Positions 1 to 8,047 of a stretch of 43,580 bases of DNA are shown piece after piece. Source of the stretch: Candidatus Gastranaerophilales bacterium. GTDB lineage: Bacteria; Cyanobacteriota; Vampirovibrionia; Gastranaerophilales; Gastranaerophilaceae. The stretch spans positions 1 through 43,580 of the forward strand of contig CALVEN010000011.1 of NCBI GenBank assembly GCA_944326585.1, in the 5' to 3' direction. The notes beneath the pieces are model-generated. The model did not search any database. It was not told where the DNA came from and was given only the letters and a program-made list of their open reading frames with translations. Each line of letters begins with the position of its first letter. Positions within the stretch are counted from its first letter, which is position 1. The position numbers were made by a program, and so were the translations under genes.

Positions 1-25
1 TGGCCTGAGATGCCGCCATACCCAT
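1..25 (-). CDS. 5' end of a MGMAASQA-type protein (partial)
   Basis: Only the first eight codons lie in the window, cut by the edge. On the minus strand an ATG at 25 reads MGMAASQA, identical to the first eight residues of the 664-aa protein at 39694, so this is almost certainly a paralog. An AAAGGGA-type ribosome site lies just upstream. A TTGTAACG element at 115-122 (minus) is 97 nt before the start, close to the distance seen for the 39694 paralog. Function is unknown; the shared start may be a localisation or secretion signal, which is only inference. Confidence 0.7.
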
Positions 26-114
26 GACTTGTTCCCTTTCATTTTTTCCTTGTGCTCATGTTTACGGCAGTTTTATTTTTTTCTTTAATTTTTTAATTCT
101 TTTTCTTAATATTT

Positions 115-122
115 CGTTACAA
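115..122 (-). promoter_or_regulatory. TTGTAACG upstream element of the edge gene
   Basis: Minus-strand TTGTAACG followed by an A/T-rich tract with TTAAGAAAA. The paralog at 39694 has TTGTAACGATTTGTTAATAAAA at nearly the same distance from its start. Possible operator or activator site; the role is inferred only from recurrence in the window. Confidence 0.35.
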
Positions 123-150
123 TAAACGCCATAATACACTGATAACAAGA

Positions 151-181
151 AAAAAGAGATTACACAACGTAATCTCTTTTT
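151..181 (-). terminator. Rho-independent terminator after the phosphorylase homologue
   Basis: A perfect 13-bp inverted repeat (151-163 with 169-181, stem AAAAAGAGATTAC, 5-nt loop) lies 27 nt beyond the stop of the minus-strand gene and is followed on that strand by a T-rich tract. The A/T flanks also allow function on the plus strand. Confidence 0.85.
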
Positions 182-208
182 AATGAAATATTCATAAAAG
201 TCAATATT

Positions 209-1900
209 TTATTTAATATTTGAGAAAGTCCAGGCATCAAATGTCGGAGTTTCAGAGATTTTCATCTCTTTTTTTGTTGTACCTGCACAGGAATCATCGT
301 GAGCAATAGGCTTGTACAGTCTGTTATAGTATTCTATTACCATACGATCTGAATTGAAGTAGGCTTCTGATGTTCTGATTGCCTGCCTCATTAATCTTGC
401 CCATTCGGTTTTATTTTCATAGTATGTAGGTATAATTTGATTTTCAATGATATTCATTAAGCAATCGTGATCTTTCCAGTGGCGTTCTTCCCACGGCATT
501 TCATCATCAAGCTCCGGATATTCAACCGTGTAGCCGTTTATTCCGTTGAAAGTACCTTCTACAGTCCAACCGTCATAAATGGATAGGTGCAAAGCGCCGT
601 TTGCATTTGCGGACATACCTGATGTGCCGGATGCTTCAAACGGTCTTAACGGTGTATTTAACCAGATATCAGAGCCGCGTTTAAGCATTCCTGACAACTG
701 TAATTCATAACCCGGAAGCACAACAACATTTTTTAATGTATGTGATTGGTTAAGAAGTTTATTGAACATTTCTTTGCCCATAACGTCATCCGGATGGAAT
801 TTGCCGGCAAAGATAATCTGAATTTTGTTTTCGTCCAAAAGCTTATTAATTCTTTCTCTGTCCATTAAAATAAGCCATGCACGTTTGTAATCCGCAAATC
901 TTCTTGCCCATGTAATTGTTAATACATCAGGATCAAATCTTTTACCTGCAACGTTTGCAATGTATTTAAACAATTCGCATTTCATTTCGCGTTTTACGGC
1001 CAGTAATTGTTCCGGTGTATGAGCTTCTTTTATGCGTTCATCCTGCCAGTAATGAAGATTTACGGCATTAGTGATTGCACGGATAGGACATCTGCCTTCA
1101 ACCCATTCCCACATTTTGTTCGCAACAAGACCGTGTAATTGTGACACTGCGTTTGCAATTCTGCTCATTCTGAGTGCCGCAACTGTCAATGAGAAGTTTT
1201 CACCGCCAAGATTAACTGCGGTTTCTCTTGAACAGCCTGCGAAAAATCCGCCTTCCATAAGAGTATCAACCCAGTGTACTTCGTTGCCTGCCGCAACAGG
1301 GGTATGTGTCGTGAATACGGTTTTCTTTTTAACTTCTTCAAGATTGCCGTTATACTGTCTTAAAAGTTCAAATGCCGCCGGAAGTGCGTGTCCTTCGTTC
1401 ATATGGATTACGTCAAAATTGTATCCGACAGACTGAAGTATTCTGATACCTGCAACGCCAAGAACAGTTTCCTGAGCTATTCTTATTTTTTCATTGCCGT
1501 CATAAAGTTTATAAGAAATGCTTTTTGCCCAGTCGCTGTTGCCGTCAATGTCAGTTGTTAAAAGATATACGGGGCATGTGCCGAATAATTCCGGCTCTAC
1601 TTTATAAGCTTTTACCTTGACTTTTTCGCCAAATATATCAACTTCCGTTGTTACGTTTATATCCGTCAAAAAATCATAATATTTTCTTATATATGCAACT
1701 TCAACCTGTCCCTTATGATCAATTCTCTGATCATAATAGCCGTATGACCAGAGCATTGTAACACCTACCATCGGCAATTGAAGATATCCTGCGGATAACA
1801 TGTGTGAACCTGCAAGAAATCCTAAGCCGCCTGAATAAGTGCTTAATGACTGATCCATAGCGATTTCCATTGAAAAATATGCTACGTTTGGTAATGACAT
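209..1900 (-). CDS. Alpha-glucan phosphorylase homologue (GT35) lacking the PLP lysine
   Basis: A 563-aa protein of the short, bacterial-type glycogen/alpha-glucan phosphorylase family. Recognisable blocks are AYFSMEIAMDQSLSTYSGGLG (residues 7-27), HMNEGHALPAAFE (166-178), TTHTPVAAGNE, RRFADYKRAW (333-342), IIFAGKFHPDD (362-372) and EASGTSGM (422-429). The family releases glucose-1-phosphate from glucan using PLP bound to the lysine right after the (T/S)GxM motif. Here that position is Ser430 (GTSGMSANANG against the usual GTSGMKAALNG), so the cofactor cannot be held as usual. I start at 1900, which has AGGAAAGG 8 nt upstream and matches the family N-terminus; an upstream in-frame start at 1987 would add 29 unrelated residues. 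It could be a glucan-binding pseudo-enzyme or a glycosyltransferase. Single gene ended by the terminator at 151-181. Confidence 0.85.
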   Translation of the reverse strand: MSLPNVAYFSMEIAMDQSLSTYSGGLGFLAGSHMLSAGYLQLPMVGVTMLWSYGYYDQRIDHKGQVEVAYIRKYYDFLTDINVTTEVDIFGEKVKVKAYKVEPELFGTCPVYLLTTDIDGNSDWAKSISYKLYDGNEKIRIAQETVLGVAGIRILQSVGYNFDVIHMNEGHALPAAFELLRQYNGNLEEVKKKTVFTTHTPVAAGNEVHWVDTLMEGGFFAGCSRETAVNLGGENFSLTVAALRMSRIANAVSQLHGLVANKMWEWVEGRCPIRAITNAVNLHYWQDERIKEAHTPEQLLAVKREMKCELFKYIANVAGKRFDPDVLTITWARRFADYKRAWLILMDRERINKLLDENKIQIIFAGKFHPDDVMGKEMFNKLLNQSHTLKNVVVLPGYELQLSGMLKRGSDIWLNTPLRPFEASGTSGMSANANGALHLSIYDGWTVEGTFNGINGYTVEYPELDDEMPWEERHWKDHDCLMNIIENQIIPTYYENKTEWARLMRQAIRTSEAYFNSDRMVIEYYNRLYKPIAHDDSCAGTTKKEMKISETPTFDAWTFSNIK

Positions 1901-2072
1901 AACCTGAACCTTTCCTAAAATATCTATAAACTTAAACACTCTATAATGAGATTTACTAACAGCATACCACAAAATTTCTATTGTCAAAGTTTTTAATATT
2001 TTGAAATCATGTAATCCTTGAGAATTAGTTATTAATAGTTATTTACAACTTAAAAAAACTTAACATTTACAG

Positions 2073-3305
2073 CTAAGCATAATATTTCTCAAGTATTTTT
2101 TTAAGTGCAATTTTAACGTGAGCGTAATTAAGCCCGCCCTGCATATATGCAACGTACGGAGGGCGCATAGGCCCGTCTGCCGATAATTCTATGGTAGAGC
2201 CTTCAATAAAAGTTCCGCCCGCCATAATTATCCGGTCTTCGTATCCCGGGACGTACTCGGGAATAGGGGTAACATATCCGTTAACAGGGGACAGCGACTG
2301 AATAGTGCGGCAAAAATGTTCCAGCGGCTCCGGTGCATTGAAAATAATATTTTGAATTATATCAGAGCGTTCGTCGTTGTATTTCGGGTAAGATTCAAAT
2401 CCGATATCGTCAAAAATTTTAGCGGCAAGAACAGCACCTTTAACGGCATCTGCTACAACAGACGGTGCCATAAACAAACCTTGAAAAATTAATCTGTGCT
2501 GATTAAACATTGCACCGCCTTCAAATCCTATTCCCGGGGCTGTAAGTCGGTTAGCCGCATGTGTAACAAGTTTTTCTTTACCCGCAATGTATCCGCCGGC
2601 TTCCACAATTCCCCCTCCCGGGTTTTTTATTAAGGAGCCTGCTATTAAATCTGCCCCAACTTCAAGCGGCTCAATTTTTTGTACAAATTCGCCGTAACAA
2701 TTGTCAACAAAACATATGCAATCAGGATTTTTTCTTTTAACAATTTCGCAAATTTTTCCGATTTCTTCAACAGTAAGAGATTTTCTTGTCGAATAACCTT
2801 TTGAACGTTGAATTAAGACCATTGTAACAGCAGTATCAATATTTTGCTCAATAGCCTCTAAATCAATTTCATTTTCGTTTTTGAGAGGAATTTCATCATA
2901 TTGAATACCGTGAGCAATTAATGAATCTGCCTTTGTATCGTTATCGCCTGCGGTTCCTATAACTTCAAGCATGGTATCATAGGGCGTCCCGGCAACAGAT
3001 ACAAGCTTGTCGCCCGGCCTTAAGTTACCAAAAAGACAGCAGGCAAGAGTATGGGTTCCTGAGGCAAAGTGTATGCGTGCTATGGCTTTTTCGGCTTTAA
3101 AAACATCCGCAAATACTTTGTCGAGAACTTCCCGCCCCAAATCATCATGCCCGTATCCGGATACCGTATAAAAATGCTCGGGCGCTACTTTATTTTTCAC
3201 AAAAGCATTTAATACTTTTTCCTGATTGAAATCTCTTATATCGTCTATTTTTTCAAATTGTTCCCTTAAGGTCTGCTCTGCCTTTTTAATTAAATCTTTA
3301 TTCAT
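2073..3305 (-). CDS. Alum_res/YnbB-type PLP enzyme (methionine gamma-lyase-like)
   Basis: About 410 aa, cytosolic. It resembles the 'aluminium resistance / methionine gamma-lyase-like' group (Pfam Alum_res) of fold-type I PLP enzymes, usually about 410-420 aa. Visible features: SGYGHDDLGRE near the N-terminus, FASGTHTLACCLFG cofactor-phosphate region, CFVDNCYGEF with the ring-stacking aspartate, and AGSLIKNPGGG containing the likely PLP lysine. In vivo substrate is not established; family members are often annotated as C-S lyases. The ATG at 3305 has no Shine-Dalgarno; an in-frame TTG at 3326 would add seven residues and also lacks one. A CATAAA hexamer sits exactly 6 nt before the ATG, weakly favouring leaderless initiation. 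Confidence 0.82.
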   Translation of the reverse strand: MNKDLIKKAEQTLREQFEKIDDIRDFNQEKVLNAFVKNKVAPEHFYTVSGYGHDDLGREVLDKVFADVFKAEKAIARIHFASGTHTLACCLFGNLRPGDKLVSVAGTPYDTMLEVIGTAGDNDTKADSLIAHGIQYDEIPLKNENEIDLEAIEQNIDTAVTMVLIQRSKGYSTRKSLTVEEIGKICEIVKRKNPDCICFVDNCYGEFVQKIEPLEVGADLIAGSLIKNPGGGIVEAGGYIAGKEKLVTHAANRLTAPGIGFEGGAMFNQHRLIFQGLFMAPSVVADAVKGAVLAAKIFDDIGFESYPKYNDERSDIIQNIIFNAPEPLEHFCRTIQSLSPVNGYVTPIPEYVPGYEDRIIMAGGTFIEGSTIELSADGPMRPPYVAYMQGGLNYAHVKIALKKILEKYYA

Positions 3306-3387
3306 AGTATTTTTATGATATTGCAAGAAAAAATAAAGGTCAATCAGGTTAAGGCAAACGCGAAATGAAAATATTTAATTTATGGTC

Positions 3388-3393
3388 GATAAT
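3388..3393 (+). promoter_or_regulatory. -10-like GATAAT placed for a leaderless start at 3400
   Basis: GATAAT matches TATAAT at five of six bases and leaves exactly six bases before ATG 3400, so transcription would begin on or next to the start codon. A weak ATGAAA lies 17 bp upstream as a -35. There is no ribosome site. Confidence 0.4.
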
Positions 3394-3399
3394 TTTTGT

Positions 3400-4113
3400 A
3401 TGTTGAGGTTAATTTTGATTGTTATATTGTGTATATTTGGATGTGCTCGCGCTGACGAATACAGAGTGTACAGTCCTGAAAATTATCGTCTTAAGTCCGA
3501 AAATGAAGAAAGAATATTGTTTATACTGGATTTTTCAAACAGTATGACTGAGTATTTGGAAGGAAAAGAAAAGGTCGAATTAATGATAGACACAATGGCG
3601 AAAATTTTACCGAATATAAATCCGAAAACTCAGATAGGGTTAAGAGTTTACGGGCATAAATCCGGATTTACAGCAATGGATGCGTGCCGCGCGTCAACAC
3701 TTCTTGTGCCTGTGTCTGCTGCAAGTGCAGGACAAATCGCTCAATCTTTATATAAAACTTCCCCTAAAGGCATGACACCTATTACTTATTCTTTAAAGCA
3801 GGCAGTGAAAAACGATTTTTTAGGTTTTTCAGGCAAAAAGAGAATTATACTTTTAACGGACGGAGGTGAAAATTGTGATGAAAGCCCGTGCGAATACGCA
3901 ATTGAGCTTGTAAAAACAAGAAAAGACATCCATATTGACGTCATAGCCTTTAACATAAATGACGATGAAGATTTGGAACAGCTTAAATGTGCGGCACTTG
4001 TCACAAGCGGAAAATTTTATACGGCAAATACCGCTGCCGAGCTTGCAAAAAGTTTATCTAACAGCATTAACGCACAAAAAAACGTTGACGCAAAAATTAT
4101 TACAAATTACTGA
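3400..4113 (+). CDS. Exported von Willebrand factor A domain protein
   Basis: A 237-aa protein with an N-terminal hydrophobic signal (MLRLILIVILCIFGCARADE) followed by one vWA domain. The metal-ion-dependent adhesion site is intact: DFSNSM (DxSxS), a threonine in KGMTPITYS and the aspartate in LLTDGGENCDE. Cleavage after ARA would give a soluble extracytoplasmic protein; FGC could instead be a poor lipobox. vWA domains bind proteins through a divalent metal. An in-frame ATG at 3382 adds six residues, but 3400 gives a cleaner signal peptide and sits 6 nt after GATAAT. Single gene, convergent with the PLD gene downstream. Confidence 0.75.
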   Translation: MLRLILIVILCIFGCARADEYRVYSPENYRLKSENEERILFILDFSNSMTEYLEGKEKVELMIDTMAKILPNINPKTQIGLRVYGHKSGFTAMDACRASTLLVPVSAASAGQIAQSLYKTSPKGMTPITYSLKQAVKNDFLGFSGKKRIILLTDGGENCDESPCEYAIELVKTRKDIHIDVIAFNINDDEDLEQLKCAALVTSGKFYTANTAAELAKSLSNSINAQKNVDAKIITNY

Positions 4114-4136
4114 GATATTGATAAAATTTTAGATAA

Positions 4137-5912
4137 TCATTTGCACGCGGAATCTTCAAAGTCCGTTAATCCGTCAAAATCGTTGTCAATTCCGTCAGTA
4201 CAGGAGCCGATTGTATCCTTGCCTTCGGCTCTGGCGTTTCGGGTAAGATATATATCAGGTATTTTTGCCCAGAGGTATGTAAAAAATTTTCGGTAACTCT
4301 TTGCAAGCTCTGAATTCTCTATGACGAGTGTGTTTTCATCGTTTTTATTTTCACCGCTGTTTGAAAAATTCATTGAGCCCAGAATTATGTATTTGTCATC
4401 AATTATCATTGATTTTGAGTGCAGTTTGCCTGCGTAATTTTCTGTTTTTACGGGAATTTTGTTTTCGCGCAGCACCAAATATTTTGTATTACGGGTTGTT
4501 GTGCTGTTTGCATCAATTATGATTTTTACATCCACATTTCGATTTTTTGCGTGAATCAGTGCCGATGTAATCTTCTCATGAGTAATTAAGTAAGCAGGAA
4601 CATAAATATAGGATTTTGCCCCGTCGATTATCTGAATAATTTTTTCGGATGTTTTGTCATATGGTGAGAAATAAACGCTTATTTTGGACCCATTTAAATT
4701 GAAATTATACGGCAGATCAGGCTTTGTCTTAAGTTCGTGAAATTTTCCGGATAGCATTTGTTCAAACTCTGCAGTGTAGAGTTTTGCAATGTCTTTTGAG
4801 TTAATTATCACGACAGCGTCGGAGTTATAGCCTGAAAGTCCTGAATAACTAAGGTTCATAGAACCTGTAAATACTGTTTCGTTATCGAAAATAACAAATT
4901 TATTATGCATTAATTTGTTTGTGTAGCCGGGTTTGTCCGCAATAAAATCGGATTTGTACTGATGTATGAGTTTTAAAAATTGTTCTGTTTCGGTGTAATA
5001 ATCCTTATCTGAAGATGATTTGTCATAAACCATTCGGATAACTACGCCTCTGTTTCGTGCATTATACAAAGCCTCATACACAGCGGGTACGATATTCATG
5101 CCGTAAACCGCCAAATCTATTGAATTTTGTGCTTTGTTTATTTCATCACACAATGCAGTACAGCCTTGTGTGTCGCAGTTTTTGTCAGGTTTTAATTTTT
5201 GGGTAAAATCTGAAAGGATTAATCTGATACTTCCTGATGCTGCGGTACTGTCCGGTGGTTTTATGTTATTTTTAATTGTGCTTTTTTCAGGGTGAATTCT
5301 GCAATATTTGCAGGGCTTTGCGTTTTTGGGCAGCTGGCTTTCGGGAATAATTGAATAATCTGAACTCATTAATCCGTATTTGCAATCCGTATTGTGATAT
5401 TTGCCGCTTTTTATATTGTAAATAACAAGTTTATTCTTAGCTGTAAATTTTAATTTTTCAAGGAATTTTTCTTTTATAAATTCACCTTTTAATGACGCAA
5501 ATCCTGATTCCTGCAAAAGCTTTGAATAATTTTTATTATTAATGTAAACATCGCCGTATTTGCACTCGGGCGTAATTTTACCTGTAAATTTAACCTTGAC
5601 CGGCTTTGACAAAAGTATGCTGTTTGCATAATTGTCAGCCATATAACCCAGAGTGATTATTTCTCTTGTTGTAAGCTTGAATTCTTTTGCAAACGCAGGC
5701 GCTTTTTCTTTATCATAAAGAGAAAATACTTCGGTTTCAGGGATACAAACTGTTTCACCGTCGTCAATTTTTCCGTTATTATTAAGGTCAACTTGAACTG
5801 TTGCAGGATTTATAAGATTTAATACAGGGGTGTATTTTTGTCTGTAAACAGTAAAAATTGCGAACAGAACAAAAAGTAAAACAATTATGCCGATTGCAAA
5901 GTATTTTTTCAT
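4137..5912 (-). CDS. Membrane-anchored phospholipase D-family protein with calcium-type loops
   Basis: 591 aa. In order: a membrane anchor or signal (residues 5-22); an EF-hand/dockerin-like loop DLNNNGKIDDGE (42-53); a region containing the zinc-type motif YHNTDC...PCKYC (172-204), as seen C-terminal to some secreted nucleases; two PLD-like catalytic modules with HxKx4D motifs, HNKFVIFD (336-343) and HSKSMIID (498-505), each followed by GSMN; and a C-terminal CTDGIDNDFDGLTDFEDSAC (571-590), a calcium-binding-type tail of secreted proteins. Two HKD motifs form one active site for phosphodiester cleavage, on phospholipid or nucleic acid. The start overlaps the deacetylase stop by 4 nt (ATGA), so the two are translationally coupled. 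Substrate is open; an extracellular nuclease is my preference. Confidence 0.82.
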   Translation of the reverse strand: MKKYFAIGIIVLLFVLFAIFTVYRQKYTPVLNLINPATVQVDLNNNGKIDDGETVCIPETEVFSLYDKEKAPAFAKEFKLTTREIITLGYMADNYANSILLSKPVKVKFTGKITPECKYGDVYINNKNYSKLLQESGFASLKGEFIKEKFLEKLKFTAKNKLVIYNIKSGKYHNTDCKYGLMSSDYSIIPESQLPKNAKPCKYCRIHPEKSTIKNNIKPPDSTAASGSIRLILSDFTQKLKPDKNCDTQGCTALCDEINKAQNSIDLAVYGMNIVPAVYEALYNARNRGVVIRMVYDKSSSDKDYYTETEQFLKLIHQYKSDFIADKPGYTNKLMHNKFVIFDNETVFTGSMNLSYSGLSGYNSDAVVIINSKDIAKLYTAEFEQMLSGKFHELKTKPDLPYNFNLNGSKISVYFSPYDKTSEKIIQIIDGAKSYIYVPAYLITHEKITSALIHAKNRNVDVKIIIDANSTTTRNTKYLVLRENKIPVKTENYAGKLHSKSMIIDDKYIILGSMNFSNSGENKNDENTLVIENSELAKSYRKFFTYLWAKIPDIYLTRNARAEGKDTIGSCTDGIDNDFDGLTDFEDSACK

Positions 5913-6745
5913 AGGTTTAAATTTTTGTAATTTGTAACTTCAAAACCCAGTCTGCGAATTTTATCTTCAAGTTTTTTATCAAGCGTTACGGCAAATTCTT
6001 CCGTGTGGGAATTTTTGCCGGAAAAACACCACGGGTGGATTAAAGCTTCAGCAATACAATCTTCGTCCAGATTTTTTAATCCGTATTCAACTGTTAAAGA
6101 ATCCATCATGCCGGTGTAGCCGACACCTAATATGTAGTCGTTTGTCGATAAATTGAATGCGGTCAGAGTCTTTTTGTTTATACGTGTGAATGTATTCAAA
6201 AGCAGGATTTTAATTATATTAATAAAATATGCTGGAGTCAGATGTTTTTTAAAGACCGGAACTGTGTAGATTTTTTCGTGCTGGGTCCTTATAAAAGGAA
6301 TTTCATATTCCTGCGCGAGCTTGCAGACGAGTTCAAATATTTTGGGAATTGCATGAATATGAACGTGAGAATCAATATGATCGGGTTTTGAATATTTTTT
6401 AACCAGTTCAATTTGTGCTCTGAATTCATTCTCAAGCTCCGTCAAAAATTCTTTTTTGCCGGAATTTAGCATAAAATAAAGGTATCCTTTGTCAAAAAGC
6501 CCGTTTTTACCGGTTAAAAGTCTGCAGTCTGTAAGCGGTTTTCCTTCAATAACATTCAAATGCACTCCGATACCCAGCCCCTGACAATCTGGCAGAATAT
6601 CATTTACGGCTGCAGAAAAGGCATTACCGTTTGCGCAAAGGCTTGCTGAGGATAAAAATCCGTTGTTGAAGCCGTCAAGCACAGCTTTATTTAATTCTTT
6701 TGTCATGCCGAAATCATCGGCATTCAGTATAAATTTTTTCCCCAT
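5909..6745 (-). CDS. ChbG/HpnK-family carbohydrate deacetylase (YdjC-like)
   Basis: 278 aa. The N-terminus FILNADDFGMTKELNKAV is the hallmark of the YdjC/ChbG/HpnK family of metal-dependent deacetylases acting on N-acetylated sugars, and GIGVHLNV and DHIDSHVHIHAIP carry further metal-binding and catalytic residues. The start at 6745 has AAGGAA 6 nt upstream; an earlier in-frame ATG at 6772 lacks one. It heads a two-gene operon with the PLD protein and is divergent from a glycosyltransferase with only 46 bp between the starts, suggesting envelope glycan or glycolipid work. Confidence 0.85.
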   Translation of the reverse strand: MGKKFILNADDFGMTKELNKAVLDGFNNGFLSSASLCANGNAFSAAVNDILPDCQGLGIGVHLNVIEGKPLTDCRLLTGKNGLFDKGYLYFMLNSGKKEFLTELENEFRAQIELVKKYSKPDHIDSHVHIHAIPKIFELVCKLAQEYEIPFIRTQHEKIYTVPVFKKHLTPAYFINIIKILLLNTFTRINKKTLTAFNLSTNDYILGVGYTGMMDSLTVEYGLKNLDEDCIAEALIHPWCFSGKNSHTEEFAVTLDKKLEDKIRRLGFEVTNYKNLNL

Positions 6746-6778
6746 AAAAAATTCCTTGCATTTATTATACAAATATTA

Positions 6779-6784
6779 TAGTAT
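6779..6784 (+). promoter_or_regulatory. Possible promoter of the glycosyltransferase gene
   Basis: TTGCAT at 6756-6761 and TAGTAT at 6779-6784 are separated by 17 bp, predicting a start at about 6791, one base before ATG 6792. No ribosome site is visible, so initiation may be leaderless. Other A/T hexamers such as TATTAT at 6774 could serve instead. Confidence 0.35.
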
Positions 6785-6791
6785 AAAAATA

Positions 6792-7751
6792 ATGAGTGAG
6801 TTTAAACCGATACTTGCAATAGTTATTCCGTGTTTTAATGAAGAATTGTGCGTTAATTCTACTGCCGAAAAACTTTTGGAAATTTTGCGTATTCTGTCGG
6901 ATAAAAATAAAATTAGTGAAAAAAGCTATCTTTATTTTGTGGATGACGGTTCAACCGATAAAACCTGGCAAATTATAGAGGAACTTCATAATGCAAATCC
7001 TCTTGTAAAGGGTCTGAAATTTATTCGTAATTTCGGAAATCAGAAAGCGCTTATTGCAGGATATGAAGGGGTTCGGGATATAGGCTGCGATTGTGCGGTA
7101 TCTATTGATGCGGATTTGCAGCAGGATGAGTTTGCAATAGAAACTTTTGTCGATAAATTTACTTCCGGTGCTGATATCGTGTCAGGTATCAGAAACAGCC
7201 GTGATACTGATACTTTTTTCAAAAAAACATCAGCCGTAATGTTTTATAAACTGATGAATATGCTGGGTGCTAAAATTCCTTTAAATCATTCGGATTACCG
7301 CCTTGTAAGCAAACGCGCCCTTGATATTATGGAAATGTACCCTGAAAAATATCTGTTTTTAAGAGGTTTTTTTAATGATGTCGGCCTGAAAACGGAATAT
7401 GTAAATTTTGACGTTAAACCGAGAATGGCGGGTGAGTCAAAATTCAATTTTGTAAAGCTTATGGGGCTTGCGCTGAACGGTATAACTTCATTCAGTGTTG
7501 TGCCGCTGCGTATCGTGTCGATTCTCGGATTTATTATGGCTTTTGTCAGTTTTTTGATAGGACTTGAAACAATTTTTGAAAAAATATTTCTGCATAACAC
7601 TCCGAACGGCTGGGCAACGACAATATTGTTGCTATGCTTTTTCGGCGGAATACAAATATGCTGTCTCGGTGTAATAGGTGAATATGTCGGACAGGTATAC
7701 AGAGAGGTCAAAGCGCGTCCCAGATATATAAAAGAAACCGAATTAAAATAA
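6792..7751 (+). CDS. Polyprenyl-phosphate glycosyltransferase, family 2 (GtrB/DPM-like)
   Basis: 319 aa with the GT2 A-fold: VIPCFNEE (nucleotide binding), FVDDGSTDKTW, DADLQQDE (metal-binding DxD region) and a C-terminal pair of membrane helices (about 235-258 and 275-300). This architecture matches GtrB/ArnC/DPM-like enzymes that move a sugar from a nucleotide onto undecaprenyl phosphate at the inner face of the membrane. The ATG at 6792 fits the family start; the open frame upstream overlaps the divergent gene and is not homologous. It converges on the SRP RNA, whose terminator reaches its stop codon. Confidence 0.85.
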   Translation: MSEFKPILAIVIPCFNEELCVNSTAEKLLEILRILSDKNKISEKSYLYFVDDGSTDKTWQIIEELHNANPLVKGLKFIRNFGNQKALIAGYEGVRDIGCDCAVSIDADLQQDEFAIETFVDKFTSGADIVSGIRNSRDTDTFFKKTSAVMFYKLMNMLGAKIPLNHSDYRLVSKRALDIMEMYPEKYLFLRGFFNDVGLKTEYVNFDVKPRMAGESKFNFVKLMGLALNGITSFSVVPLRIVSILGFIMAFVSFLIGLETIFEKIFLHNTPNGWATTILLLCFFGGIQICCLGVIGEYVGQVYREVKARPRYIKETELK

Positions 7752-7754
7752 AAA

Positions 7755-8012
7755 GCCGCGCCACTGTCTATCGAATTTGAAAAAATAAAGTCTTTATAAA
7801 TCTAATCTCTTTTTAAAAATATCACACCCGCAAAGGTTGCCTTAGTGCTGCTATGTTTCCATCCTGACACGGTTCGACAGTTTACGCCGCAATACGTTTA
7901 AACGTCAACGATTATATCTATATCAACAATATTTCTTAAACCCTCACAACAGGCTCTGCACCCCGCGTAAGCTTCGGGTCAAGAGATCGCAACTCCCCGT
8001 GGAGCGCGGCTT
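7755..8012 (-). ncRNA. ffs: Signal recognition particle RNA, large (Alu-containing) type
   Basis: About 258 nt on the minus strand. The domain IV core at about 7836-7880 reads GTGTCAGG, a GGAA-type apex, then AGCAGCACTAAGG, the hallmark of bacterial SRP RNA. The ends pair: GCCGCG near 8010 with CGCGGC near 7755, then GTGG with CCAC. The 5' part (CACGGGGAG...GCGGGG...GTGAGGGTT) resembles the Alu domain of Bacillus-type scRNA rather than the roughly 110-nt E. coli 4.5S RNA. A strong promoter precedes it and a T-rich tract follows the closing helix. It acts with Ffh in co-translational membrane targeting. Confidence 0.9.
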
Positions 8013-8018
8013 GTTTTT

Positions 8019-8047
8019 AGTATAGCACAAAATTATTTAATCAACAA
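8019..8047 (-). promoter_or_regulatory. Promoter of the SRP RNA
   Basis: Minus-strand -35 TTGTTG (8047-8042), 17-bp spacer, -10 TATACT (8024-8019), predicting a start near 8012, two bases before the closing helix of the RNA. The -35 lies inside the last codons of the upstream gene. Confidence 0.8.

Noticed and set aside
1071-1436. 121-codon plus-strand frame inside the phosphorylase gene
   Set aside because: Antisense shadow with no ribosome site or recognisable domain.
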